From Olleya sp. Hel_I_94 (lineage in GTDB: Bacteria; Bacteroidota; Bacteroidia; Flavobacteriales; Flavobacteriaceae): DNA of 64,000 nucleotides. Where the stretch lies: the NCBI RefSeq assembly GCF_007827365.1, contig NZ_VISI01000001.1, forward strand, positions 312,501-376,500, written 5' to 3'. Position numbers and translations under genes: made by a program. This document shows, one piece after another, positions 17,394 to 24,912 of the stretch. A model generated the notes under the pieces. The model did no database searches, was not told the origin of the DNA, and saw only the letters and a program-made list of their open reading frames with translations. Positions within the stretch are counted from its first letter, which is position 1. Each line of letters begins with the position of its first letter.

Positions 17394-19214
17394 ATGTTTA
17401 CTTATACTTTAAGCAAAGAATTTAAATCTTTAAAACCAATAGAAATAAATTTACCTGACTTTATAGTTTTAACAGGTTTGAATGGTGTTGGTAAAACTCA
17501 ATTTTTACAGACAATAAATGGAAAAACCGCATCTGTTACTGAAAATGGTCGTAACTTAAATAATAAAAGGTTTTTTAACACTCAAAGTCTTAAACCTAAC
17601 AACTTATCACAAACTGATCCTATTCAATTCAGTCAAGAACAAGAGATGCATATCGAAGATATGTATATGCAATTTCAAGATTATTCTAGGCAATCTAAAT
17701 TACCGAATTTTAAATACGAAATATTCTTACAAGAAAGATACGGTAATACGTATAACATTTTTTCTAAAACTCTTGAATATTTAAAAGACAAAAAAGAAAT
17801 CGAAAATATAACTCGTAACGATTTTATTAATTTACCAAGCAATATTAATTCTTCAAGTGATTTATTTCATCAAAATTTTACTATAATATTTCAAAAATGG
17901 TTAGATGCATTTCATCAAAACGAATACAATCAATTTCTTGAAAGCAAAGGTGATAAAGTTATTGTATTAAGTAGCGAAGAATTCACTAAAATTCACGGTC
18001 CAAAACCTTGGAAAATAATTAATAGTATATTTCGAGAATCAGGGTTAAATTACAAATTTAATGTTGATGAAAATTATAGAAAATATTCACATTTTTCTAT
18101 TCAATTATATAATACAGTAAGTAATGTCGTAATTAATAATTTTGAAGACTTATCCTCGGGAGAGAAAGTAATTATGTCATTAGCATTTGCACTTTATAAT
18201 TCTAGGTATAAAGGAAATTTACCTGATATAATTTTATTAGATGAACCAGACGCATCATTGCATCCGTTAATGTCTAAAATGTTACTTAACGTTATTGAAA
18301 AAGTATTTGTAAAAAAACTTAAGATTAAAGTAATTTTAACAACACACTCGCCTTCTACAATTGCTTTAACTAATCCTGAAAATATATTCTCTATAAACCC
18401 TAAAACGAGAAATATAACTAAAGTATCAAAAGATTTCGCTCTATCAATTTTAACAAAAGATATTCCTTCTTTTAGTATAATTTATGAAAATCGAAGACAG
18501 GTATTTGTAGAAAGTGAAAACGATGTTGAATACTATGAAAAAATTTATAATCTTTTAAAACCAAATTTAAATAGAGAAATTTCATTGTCATTTATCTCTT
18601 CTGGAGACACGAGAACTGATACAAATGGAATAAAAGTAAGTAACTGTGCTCAAGTTATTAATATTTCTAAAACCATTAGAAATGCGGGAAATAATTTTGT
18701 TTACGGTATAATCGATTGGGATTTGAATAATGAAGATTATAAAGACTATATTATAGTAAATGGTAAATCTGAAAGATACAATATTGAAAATTTAATTTTC
18801 GACCCACTATTAGTTGTTCTACTACTAATTAGAAATAGAATTGGAGATTTTGAAAAAATAAATATTGACTATAAATATTCTAAAATTTCTACCTTAAAAG
18901 AAATAGATTTCCAATTAATTATTGACAGTTATATTAAAAGTATTTCTGACAGTTTTATATGTGAGAAAAAAAATGAAAATTTAAAAATTAGTTATATTAA
19001 TGGAATGGAACTCTCTGTTCCTAAATGGTATTTACATTATCAAGGTCACAAATTAGAAGATATACTAATTAATAAATTCCCGAAACTTAATGAAATAAAA
19101 AGGAAAAATGAAAAACGGTTAAAACTTGAAATAATTGATAAGATTCTATATGAATTTGTCGAGTTTATCCCATCATCATTTTTAGAAACATTTAAAAAGA
19201 TTCAGAAAGTATAA
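17394..19214 (+). CDS. AAA (OLD/ABC-like) ATPase fused to DUF4435, possible defence protein
   Basis: This 606-aa protein has a Walker A (GLNGVGKT, residues 28-35), an ABC-like signature (LSSGEKV, about 255), a Walker B (ILLDEPDASLHP, about 282) and a TTHSPST switch. From about residue 365 (VFVESENDVEYYEKIY) it matches DUF4435, a TOPRIM-like domain. AAA_15/21 ATPases next to or fused with DUF4435 include the PARIS anti-phage system (AriA, AriB). This cassette gene may be a one-protein version, although many AAA-DUF4435 proteins are uncharacterised. It has no signal peptide. It fills cassette 17361-19347. Confidence 0.82.
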   Translation: MFTYTLSKEFKSLKPIEINLPDFIVLTGLNGVGKTQFLQTINGKTASVTENGRNLNNKRFFNTQSLKPNNLSQTDPIQFSQEQEMHIEDMYMQFQDYSRQSKLPNFKYEIFLQERYGNTYNIFSKTLEYLKDKKEIENITRNDFINLPSNINSSSDLFHQNFTIIFQKWLDAFHQNEYNQFLESKGDKVIVLSSEEFTKIHGPKPWKIINSIFRESGLNYKFNVDENYRKYSHFSIQLYNTVSNVVINNFEDLSSGEKVIMSLAFALYNSRYKGNLPDIILLDEPDASLHPLMSKMLLNVIEKVFVKKLKIKVILTTHSPSTIALTNPENIFSINPKTRNITKVSKDFALSILTKDIPSFSIIYENRRQVFVESENDVEYYEKIYNLLKPNLNREISLSFISSGDTRTDTNGIKVSNCAQVINISKTIRNAGNNFVYGIIDWDLNNEDYKDYIIVNGKSERYNIENLIFDPLLVVLLLIRNRIGDFEKINIDYKYSKISTLKEIDFQLIIDSYIKSISDSFICEKKNENLKISYINGMELSVPKWYLHYQGHKLEDILINKFPKLNEIKRKNEKRLKLEIIDKILYEFVEFIPSSFLETFKKIQKV

Positions 19215-19220
19215 TACTAC

Positions 19221-19353
19221 AGCTAACACCGTATAAAATTAATTGCTAGTTTCTGGCTTACTTACGAAAGTCCTTGCGGACTTTCTATTTGTGATTTATT
19301 TGCTAACTTTAGTGCTTAAATCACGCAACTAATCTTATACAACAACGTTGTGG
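19221..19353 (+). repeat. attC-like site 22
   Basis: R'' is CAGCTAAC and the crossover is G19347^TT. Central hairpin GAAAGTCC-TTGC-GGACTTTC. Confidence 0.85.
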
Positions 19354-20188
19354 GCAATTAAAATCAACCGATAGAAATTAAGACTGAATGAATAAAATTT
19401 TTAAAATATTACCCTTTCTTCTACTTACAGTTATTGGATGTAAAGCACAGGACAAAGAAACTTCTGATTTTATTCCAAAAGGTTATGTGGAGTTTGAAAA
19501 ATATTTTGGAGACCTTAATAAAGACGGACAAGATGATTGTGTTATTGTAATTAAACAAACTGACACAAATAATATTGTTACAAATCGATTTGATAAAAAA
19601 GTTGACAGAAATAGACGTGGAATTATAGTCTTATTTAAAAATGGAAAAGGTTTTGAACTTGCCGACAAAAATTATAATTGCTTTTCGTCAGAAAATGAAG
19701 ATGGTGGAGTTTATTTTTCGCCAGATTTATGGATTGAGATTAAAAACGAAAAACTGTATGTTCATTATGGACACGGCAGATATGGATATTGGGAATATAC
19801 TTTTCGATTTCAAAACTCGAATTTTGAATTAATTGGATATGATTCAAGTAGTAATCGTGGACCAGTAACAAGTACAGAAACAAGTATTAACTTCTTGACA
19901 AAAAAGAAATTAATCAAAGAGAATACAAATGAAAATGCGGAAGGTGGAGATGAGATATTTAAGGAAACTTGGAATAATATTGAAATAGAAAATCTAATCA
20001 AACTATCTGAAATAAAAGACTTTGACGAATTAGATATGTATAATTATTAAATAAAAAACTGCCCACAACACCGTATATAATTTATTGCTAGTTCTAGCCT
20101 ACTTACGAAAATCCTCGCGGATTTTCTATTCGGTTTTTATTTGCTAAATTAGGTGCTTAAAACACGCAACAAACCATATACAATCACG
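19348..20188 (+). repeat. Duplicate cassette identical to 2680-3520
   Basis: These 841 nt appear identical to 2680-3520, including leader, gene and attC. The flanks differ on both sides beyond the shared ACGTT at the left and CACGTT at the right. The boundaries fall at G^TT, as expected for a recombined or re-integrated cassette. Confidence 0.85.
19388..20050 (+). CDS. Lipoprotein with DxNxDGxxD motif, copy 2
   Basis: This protein is identical in all 220 residues to the one encoded at 2720-3382: lipoprotein signal MNKIFKILPFLLLTVIGC and a DLNKDGQDD loop. Absence of differences means the duplication is recent, or that the array is homogenised by recombination. Both copies sit at the same distance from their crossover and have the same leader. 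Which cassette is the donor cannot be told from the sequence. Function is unknown. Confidence 0.8.
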   Translation: MNKIFKILPFLLLTVIGCKAQDKETSDFIPKGYVEFEKYFGDLNKDGQDDCVIVIKQTDTNNIVTNRFDKKVDRNRRGIIVLFKNGKGFELADKNYNCFSSENEDGGVYFSPDLWIEIKNEKLYVHYGHGRYGYWEYTFRFQNSNFELIGYDSSSNRGPVTSTETSINFLTKKKLIKENTNENAEGGDEIFKETWNNIEIENLIKLSEIKDFDELDMYNY

Positions 20189-20194
20189 TTCTAC
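20063..20194 (+). repeat. attC-like site 23 (copy of site 4)
   Basis: R'' is CCCACAAC and the crossover is G20188^TT. The sequence matches site 4 up to the crossover and then continues with CTACACC instead of GCCAGTA. Confidence 0.85.
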
Positions 20195-20199
20195 ACCAT

Positions 20200-20907
20200 T
20201 TGAAGACCAACACAACTAATAACGACAAACGCATTTTCTATTTCCTAAAATTTGGGAATAAAGAGAATATGACTGATTTGTTGGAAAACGGAACTATATA
20301 CTTTAATACAATTGATTACTTCCAAAAATTAGAAGAACAAATTGCTCGTGGAGATAATTACGAGGGAACTACTAATATTAAGAATTATCACGAGTACGAT
20401 AAACTGAAAGTGACGTTAACAATACCAGAAACGGGAAAAGAAATTGAACTAAATCCTAAAAAATTTCATTTACGAGAATTTCTGACCGAAATAAAAGGGA
20501 ACTTATATTCTATGTATTCCATTAAATCACCTGATGTGATTGATTCTGATTATAAAATTGACCAAAGAGTTAAGGAGTTCGGAACTCATTTTGTGATTAT
20601 CAAAAATGTTGTGAAATTTTTGGACTTAATATGCGAAGAGATAGAAAAACAGAACATTTCTTATCGAGCAAAAATTGTAAGCTATTACGAAAAAGAAAAA
20701 ATAAACGGAGAAATAACTCTATTCGACAAATCAACTGAATACGAATATCAGAAAGAATTTAGAATAGTCTTATATACGAATGAGATAAATCCAATTGCAT
20801 TAAAAATCGGAAATTTAAGCGAAATTGCTGAAATTTTTGAGATTAAAGCAATTGACGATATGAAATTAGAATGGACGAATAAAAACGGTGTAGAACAACG
20901 TGTATAA
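20200..20907 (+). CDS. Hypothetical cassette protein, TTG start, stop in attC
   Basis: This 235-aa soluble protein includes a segment FYFLKFGNKENMTDLLENGT that resembles a DUF-type family often found in accessory DNA with the pattern of a substrate-sensing or nuclease-like fold. I cannot name it with confidence. The only early start is TTG 20200 in the context CCATTTGAAG, 11 nt after the crossover. The C-terminal residues and the TAA stop lie within the attC (GTGTAGAACAACGTGTATAA). Cassette 20189-21014 has ends GTTCTACACC and GGTGTAGAAC. Confidence 0.7.
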   Translation: MKTNTTNNDKRIFYFLKFGNKENMTDLLENGTIYFNTIDYFQKLEEQIARGDNYEGTTNIKNYHEYDKLKVTLTIPETGKEIELNPKKFHLREFLTEIKGNLYSMYSIKSPDVIDSDYKIDQRVKEFGTHFVIIKNVVKFLDLICEEIEKQNISYRAKIVSYYEKEKINGEITLFDKSTEYEYQKEFRIVLYTNEINPIALKIGNLSEIAEIFEIKAIDDMKLEWTNKNGVEQRV

Positions 20908-21020
20908 TTAATGGCTAGTTCTCGCCTACTTACGAAAATCCTCGCGGATTTTCTATTCGGTAATTATTTGCTAAATTAGGTGCTTAAACACGCCACTAAT
21001 CATACACAAAACCGTTGGCG
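20890..21020 (+). repeat. attC-like site 24
   Basis: R'' is TGTAGAAC and the crossover is G21014^TT. Central hairpin GAAAATCC-TCGC-GGATTTTC. The stop codon of the upstream gene is inside. Confidence 0.85.
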
Positions 21021-21124
21021 GTAATTAAACAAAAATTGTACCTATAAAAAAATACCTATTAATGAGTATGTCTTGTAAAATCAATTATAGTTAATTTTAT
21101 GAAATAGACTAAAACAATTTGATT

Positions 21125-22033
21125 ATGAAAACAAAAATGTCAGAACTGACTACTAAAGAAACTATTTCATTACTAATTGAACTTGGCGATGGAGAAACAG
21201 CAAATCAGCTTGAATCGTTAATTGATTCAAAACCAAATTTGGGTAATAAAACATTATCAGAACTACCATATACGAATGAACTTGAAAATACTAATTGGAG
21301 AGGAACTGAACACGCCTATGGATATATTGAGGTAGACAATGATTCTGATGATTATTTTAATATAAGACCTGCAACAACAATCCAACCAGACAATACACTA
21401 AAAAATAAACAAGTTAACATTAAGCTTGGCAGTTTATATACAATGAATTACCCTGGATGGGGAAGACATAATGTATTAATGCATTTCAAATGTAAACATT
21501 CCAAAGCAAACTCAAATGAAACTACACTTATTGAATTCGAACAGAAATTTAAATCAAGAGAAGGAGAAGGTGCTGGAAATATAGGAGATTTTATATTTTT
21601 AGGTCTAAGAGTACCAAAAAACGGAATGCAGTTTGAAATACAAACTATAAATGTTAGCAACGATAGTGATGATGAAGCTTTAAAGGTTTTAGAAAGTGAT
21701 ACTATAAAGAATGGACTTGATTTAGCAAATGCTTCTTTTGCTACACTTCAACCATTTACAAAAATGGCGAGTGGAGTTCTAAATCTTTTATTAAGTAGAA
21801 ATAAAAATAAGATTGTACAACAATTTACTTTGGGGTTTGACTTTGATAGTAATGCAACCGACATTGCAAAATTAAGACTTGGAACTTATGTTGTTGCTCA
21901 AGTTAAAAGAAATGAATTACCTTGGAATGATTGGATATATCAACGTTCTACTGGATTAGTAGTAAATAAAGATGATAATTCCATTAGACTACCATACAAC
22001 CACATAACATTTAATGTGTTAGCTTATAATTAA
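21125..22033 (+). CDS. Hypothetical protein upstream of a protein-glutaminase-like gene
   Basis: This 302-aa protein has no signal peptide and a beta-rich central part (NIKLGSLYTMNYPGWGRHNV). It ends one codon before the next gene, in the same cassette (21015-23105), so the two are probably expressed together. I chose ATG 21125 over an in-frame TTG two codons upstream. The position next to a secreted deamidase-like enzyme invites a role as immunity or carrier protein, but no known motif supports it. The family is not recognised. Confidence 0.72.
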   Translation: MKTKMSELTTKETISLLIELGDGETANQLESLIDSKPNLGNKTLSELPYTNELENTNWRGTEHAYGYIEVDNDSDDYFNIRPATTIQPDNTLKNKQVNIKLGSLYTMNYPGWGRHNVLMHFKCKHSKANSNETTLIEFEQKFKSREGEGAGNIGDFIFLGLRVPKNGMQFEIQTINVSNDSDDEALKVLESDTIKNGLDLANASFATLQPFTKMASGVLNLLLSRNKNKIVQQFTLGFDFDSNATDIAKLRLGTYVVAQVKRNELPWNDWIYQRSTGLVVNKDDNSIRLPYNHITFNVLAYN

Positions 22034-22051
22034 TTGTTAAAAACAAATAAA

Positions 22052-22975
22052 ATGAAAACTATAATTAACCTTTTATTCTGCTTCATATGTTTTTTTACTT
22101 CAGCACAAGAATATATTGATTTAGAAAAAACAGAAAAATATAAATGTACTTGGTCTAATTCTTTACCAGAAACATCTAATCTTGACAATTTGAAAAAATA
22201 TGATGATTTAAAAATTCAAGAAATTTTTAATGAATTATCATACAATTCAAATATAGAATTTAATTACCCTCAAGGAGGTTGCCAACACAGAGCACATATA
22301 ATGTCTATGTTATTAGAAAACAAATTAAATATAGAACATTCGAAAGTTTGGTTATTTGCACCAATTGATTTGGAATTTGATAAAAAAGAAACCTTATTTA
22401 TTGAAGATAAAAATCAATTTACTAATGATTCAAATATTAAATGGAATTACCACGTTGCACCTATCCTGATTAACAGTACAAACGATACATTGGTAATTGA
22501 CCCATCCTTAGATAGAAAGAAACCAATAAAAATTCAAGAATGGTTAAATAAAATTGGAAATAGTGAAATAAGCAAATATACTTTTATAAATCCCCAGAAT
22601 TATTTTTTTTATGTAAAAAAGAAAGATGATAAATTTACTAATGTAATAAGTGGTTGCTTTTATAAATATATCGATTACACAAAAAATAGTTTCACTCTTG
22701 AAAGAGGCTTAGCTCTGAATGACTTAGCAATTGAATATTATGATAAGTATATAAAAGATTTACAATCCGACAATAAAAATAAATTAGAAGATTTGAAATT
22801 AATCTTTGGAAACGCAAGTACCATTGGAAATATATTTGACTTTAAAAACGGGAACTATTCTAATGATGTAAAAGATGCCATAAACAGAAACGATAAAATT
22901 GTAAGAGAAGCTCATAAATCTTACAATGAAAGATTGGAATATTGGAAAAAGATTATAATAGAATTAGATAAATAA
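22052..22975 (+). CDS. Exported protein-glutaminase-like enzyme
   Basis: This 307-aa protein has a signal peptide (MKTIINLLFCFICFFTSAQ), then a domain with Cys77 in QGGCQHRAH, His134 in NYHVAPIL and Asp150 in VIDPSLD. This Cys-His-Asp order and spacing match the protein-glutaminase/deamidase family first described in Chryseobacterium, which converts protein glutamine to glutamate. I chose ATG 22052, since it gives a clean signal peptide. The upstream TTG at 22034 would add six residues. It may act on envelope proteins or as a secreted effector. The C-terminal 120 residues are helical and unassigned. Confidence 0.8.
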   Translation: MKTIINLLFCFICFFTSAQEYIDLEKTEKYKCTWSNSLPETSNLDNLKKYDDLKIQEIFNELSYNSNIEFNYPQGGCQHRAHIMSMLLENKLNIEHSKVWLFAPIDLEFDKKETLFIEDKNQFTNDSNIKWNYHVAPILINSTNDTLVIDPSLDRKKPIKIQEWLNKIGNSEISKYTFINPQNYFFYVKKKDDKFTNVISGCFYKYIDYTKNSFTLERGLALNDLAIEYYDKYIKDLQSDNKNKLEDLKLIFGNASTIGNIFDFKNGNYSNDVKDAINRNDKIVREAHKSYNERLEYWKKIIIELDK

Positions 22976-22979
22976 CTCC

Positions 22980-23111
22980 CGCCAACACCGTGTATAATTC
23001 ATTGCTAGTTATAGCCTACTTACGAAAGTCCTCGCGGACTTTCTATCTGTGATTTATTTGCTAACTTTAGTGCTTAAACACGCAACTAAATCATACACTA
23101 GACCGTTACCA
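22980..23111 (+). repeat. attC-like site 25
   Basis: R'' is CCGCCAAC and the crossover is G23105^TT. Central hairpin GAAAGTCC-TCGC-GGACTTTC. Complementarity to the cassette start (GTTGGCGG) is 8 nt. Confidence 0.85.
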
Positions 23112-23133
23112 AACATAAAAACCGAACCAGGAA

Positions 23134-23751
23134 ATGCACTATAAATTGACAGAGGAAATTATTAAATTAAGTAATTCTGACATTTGGAGTAGTGCAAAAC
23201 TTGAATGGAATTTTGAATACGCATATTATAGTGAAGAATTACAAAGATGTCTTTGTGGACATTATCCAATTAAAAATGTTTGTGTAATAAAAAACACTGA
23301 CAATAAAAACGAAACAGAAGTTGGGAATTGTTGCGTAAATAAATTTTTAGGAATCGAAGATGGAAATAAAATTTTTACATCAATTAAGAAACTGAAAATA
23401 GACAAATCCAAAAGTATGAGTCCTGAAGTTTTGGAGTATTTAAGAAAAAAGAATGTGTTGACAGATTTTGATTATAAATTCTATTCTGACACTATTAGAA
23501 AAAGAAAATTATCTGACAAACAATTAGCAATTAGAGAAAAAATAAATCAGAAACTAATTGACTTTACAAGTTATGAATCAAATTCGAATTTTACGAGAAT
23601 AAATCTTGTTTTAAAATGGGCAGAAGACAAATCTTGGTTTGACAAAACTTTCGTAAATTCTTTAAAATCGAGTTGTGAGAAAAAAGGCAAATTAACTGAA
23701 AAACAAACATTAGCGTTGGAAAATATAATAAAGAAACTAAAAATTGAATAA
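23134..23751 (+). CDS. Hypothetical protein with Cys-rich putative zinc site, 205 aa
   Basis: Near residues 32-65 a CLCGHYPIKNVCVI segment and a later GNCCVNKFLG segment provide five cysteines and one histidine, which could bind zinc. The rest is basic and helical. The same N-terminal pattern (Tyr-rich helix, Cys pair, Cys-Cys) is one I associate with uncharacterised accessory proteins, without a known activity. It is the single gene of cassette 23106-23884, whose ends GTTACCAAAC and GTTTGATAAC differ by one base from perfect complementarity. Confidence 0.72.
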   Translation: MHYKLTEEIIKLSNSDIWSSAKLEWNFEYAYYSEELQRCLCGHYPIKNVCVIKNTDNKNETEVGNCCVNKFLGIEDGNKIFTSIKKLKIDKSKSMSPEVLEYLRKKNVLTDFDYKFYSDTIRKRKLSDKQLAIREKINQKLIDFTSYESNSNFTRINLVLKWAEDKSWFDKTFVNSLKSSCEKKGKLTEKQTLALENIIKKLKIE

Positions 23752-23758
23752 TTACGTT

Positions 23759-23890
23759 TGATAACACCGTATATAATTTATTGCTAGTTCTAGCCTACTT
23801 ACGAAAATCCTTGCGGATTTTCTATTCGGTTTTTATTTGCTAAATTAGGTGCTTAAACCACGCAACAAACCATATACAACAACGTTGCCA
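23759..23890 (+). repeat. attC-like site 26
   Basis: R'' is TGATAAC and the crossover is G23884^TT. Central hairpin GAAAATCC-TTGC-GGATTTTC. Confidence 0.85.
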
Positions 23891-23914
23891 ACCATTTGAA
23901 AAAACAAACCGTAA

Positions 23915-24340
23915 ATGACATTATTCGTAGATAAATTAGAAAAATATGATTTAGGAGGTTTTACGACTGACTTAAAAAAAGCTGAATATATTTTAGCAGT
24001 ACACGGACTGACTTTTGAAAAAATATTGAGCGAAACGCCAAAAACGACCGAGTTGCCTTCTGGAATGTTTTCGAGCGGAAAATATGTTGTTGCGTTTAAC
24101 ATAAGCTGGGATTTAAAAAATGTAAATATTGGATTTATAAATTATCAAACGGATTTAGATAAACATTTTGACGTATTTGCGGATTCTATGTCGCCTAAAT
24201 CAGTTGCAGGATTCCATAAATTCCGAGAAAAAATAAAAGCAAAAGACCAATCCGAATTGAATAAAATCGAACTTTCCGATAATGATTCTGATTTTGTAAT
24301 AGCTTATGGAAATTATATTGAACATAACAATCGTCAATGA
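23915..24340 (+). CDS. Hypothetical protein of the last cassette, 141 aa
   Basis: This soluble alpha/beta protein has no signal peptide or membrane span. Motif-like parts such as SSGKYVVAFNISWDL and IGFINYQTDLDKHF suggest a compact mixed fold. No family is recognised. It belongs to the final cassette of the array. About 80 nt of AT-rich DNA without a gene lie between its stop and the last attC. Cassette ends GTTGCCAACC and GGTTGGCAAC are complementary, so the left half of the unit is intact. Confidence 0.7.
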   Translation: MTLFVDKLEKYDLGGFTTDLKKAEYILAVHGLTFEKILSETPKTTELPSGMFSSGKYVVAFNISWDLKNVNIGFINYQTDLDKHFDVFADSMSPKSVAGFHKFREKIKAKDQSELNKIELSDNDSDFVIAYGNYIEHNNRQ

Positions 24341-24421
24341 ATAAAATTTCTGGAGTTTTAAGTTGTTTAAATTTTGACATAATAATTGAATTTAAAATTA
24401 ATAATCTGAATAAAAAACGGT

Positions 24422-24550
24422 TGGCAACACCGTGCATAATTAATGGCTGGTTCTCGCCTACTTAAGAAAATCCTCGCGGATTTTCTATTCGGTTTTTATT
24501 TGCTAAATTAGGTGCTTAAACAACATAAAAAACCATATACAATCACTTAA
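24422..24550 (+). repeat. attC-like site 27, degenerate: R' core lost
   Basis: R'' (TTGGCAAC) and the hairpin GAAAATCC-TCGC-GGATTTTC are intact. The right arm decays after TGCTTAAAC, and where CGTT should stand the sequence reads CACTTAAGG. This marks the right end of the array. Confidence 0.75.
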
Positions 24551-24912
24551 GGATTCAGCTTTATTGCCTATAATTTGCCTTAATCATTACTTAGAGATGC
24601 AACAAGGCAGTAATTTTGCTTTTAGTACTGCGTTATTTTGCGCAATAATTTCAGAGATTGTCATTAATAATTTTACAGCCATGCAGCACTGTTGCCTATG
24701 TTTTGCCTTATAATTAGAATGTAAGTTTAGAGTTAGCTTGTTGACAACGCAGTAATATTGCATTAATGTTGCGTTGTTTTTGCGTTGTTTTTGCGTTGCT
24801 AATTCAACATAAAATCATCAACTTAAAAAACTTATAATAGATAACTTAGACTTCTATATAAATAAATCATACACTAAACCAAACAAAAATTAAAACAAAG
24901 ACTGCTATATTT
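24551..24912. other. Gene-free junction with GC-tipped short repeats
   Basis: No ORF is supported here. The stretch holds repeated GCAGTAATTTTGC/GCAGTAATATTGC motifs (about 24608 and 24751), two TTGCCTATxxTTTGCCTTA blocks (about 24564 and 24691) and three tandem GCGTTGTTTTT units (24771-24798). It could hold the left att site, an origin, or replication-protein binding sites of the adjoining element. Confidence 0.45.

Larger units (their letters stand above)
1..24550 (+). mobile_element. Integron-like gene-cassette array with 27 attC-like sites and no integrase in the window
   Basis: Twenty-seven imperfectly palindromic repeats, each ending in C-G-TT and starting with AAC followed by AACG or ACCG, separate short cassettes. 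All coding cassettes but one read rightward. Each cassette starts with TT plus 4-8 cassette-specific bases and ends with the reverse complement of those bases plus AAC, as expected for R' and R'' of an attC site split by recombination at G^TT. This matches the known layout of integron cassettes. I infer a sedentary integron or an attC cluster without integrase. Any intI would lie left of base 1. The region is more AT-rich than the DNA to the right and lacks the TTTCGCGAAA palindrome found there. Confidence 0.85.

Noticed and set aside
779..24550. Regularly spaced repeats as a CRISPR array
   Set aside because: The units are 130-195 bp, palindromic and separated by whole genes. There are no short identical repeats with uniform spacers and no cas genes.
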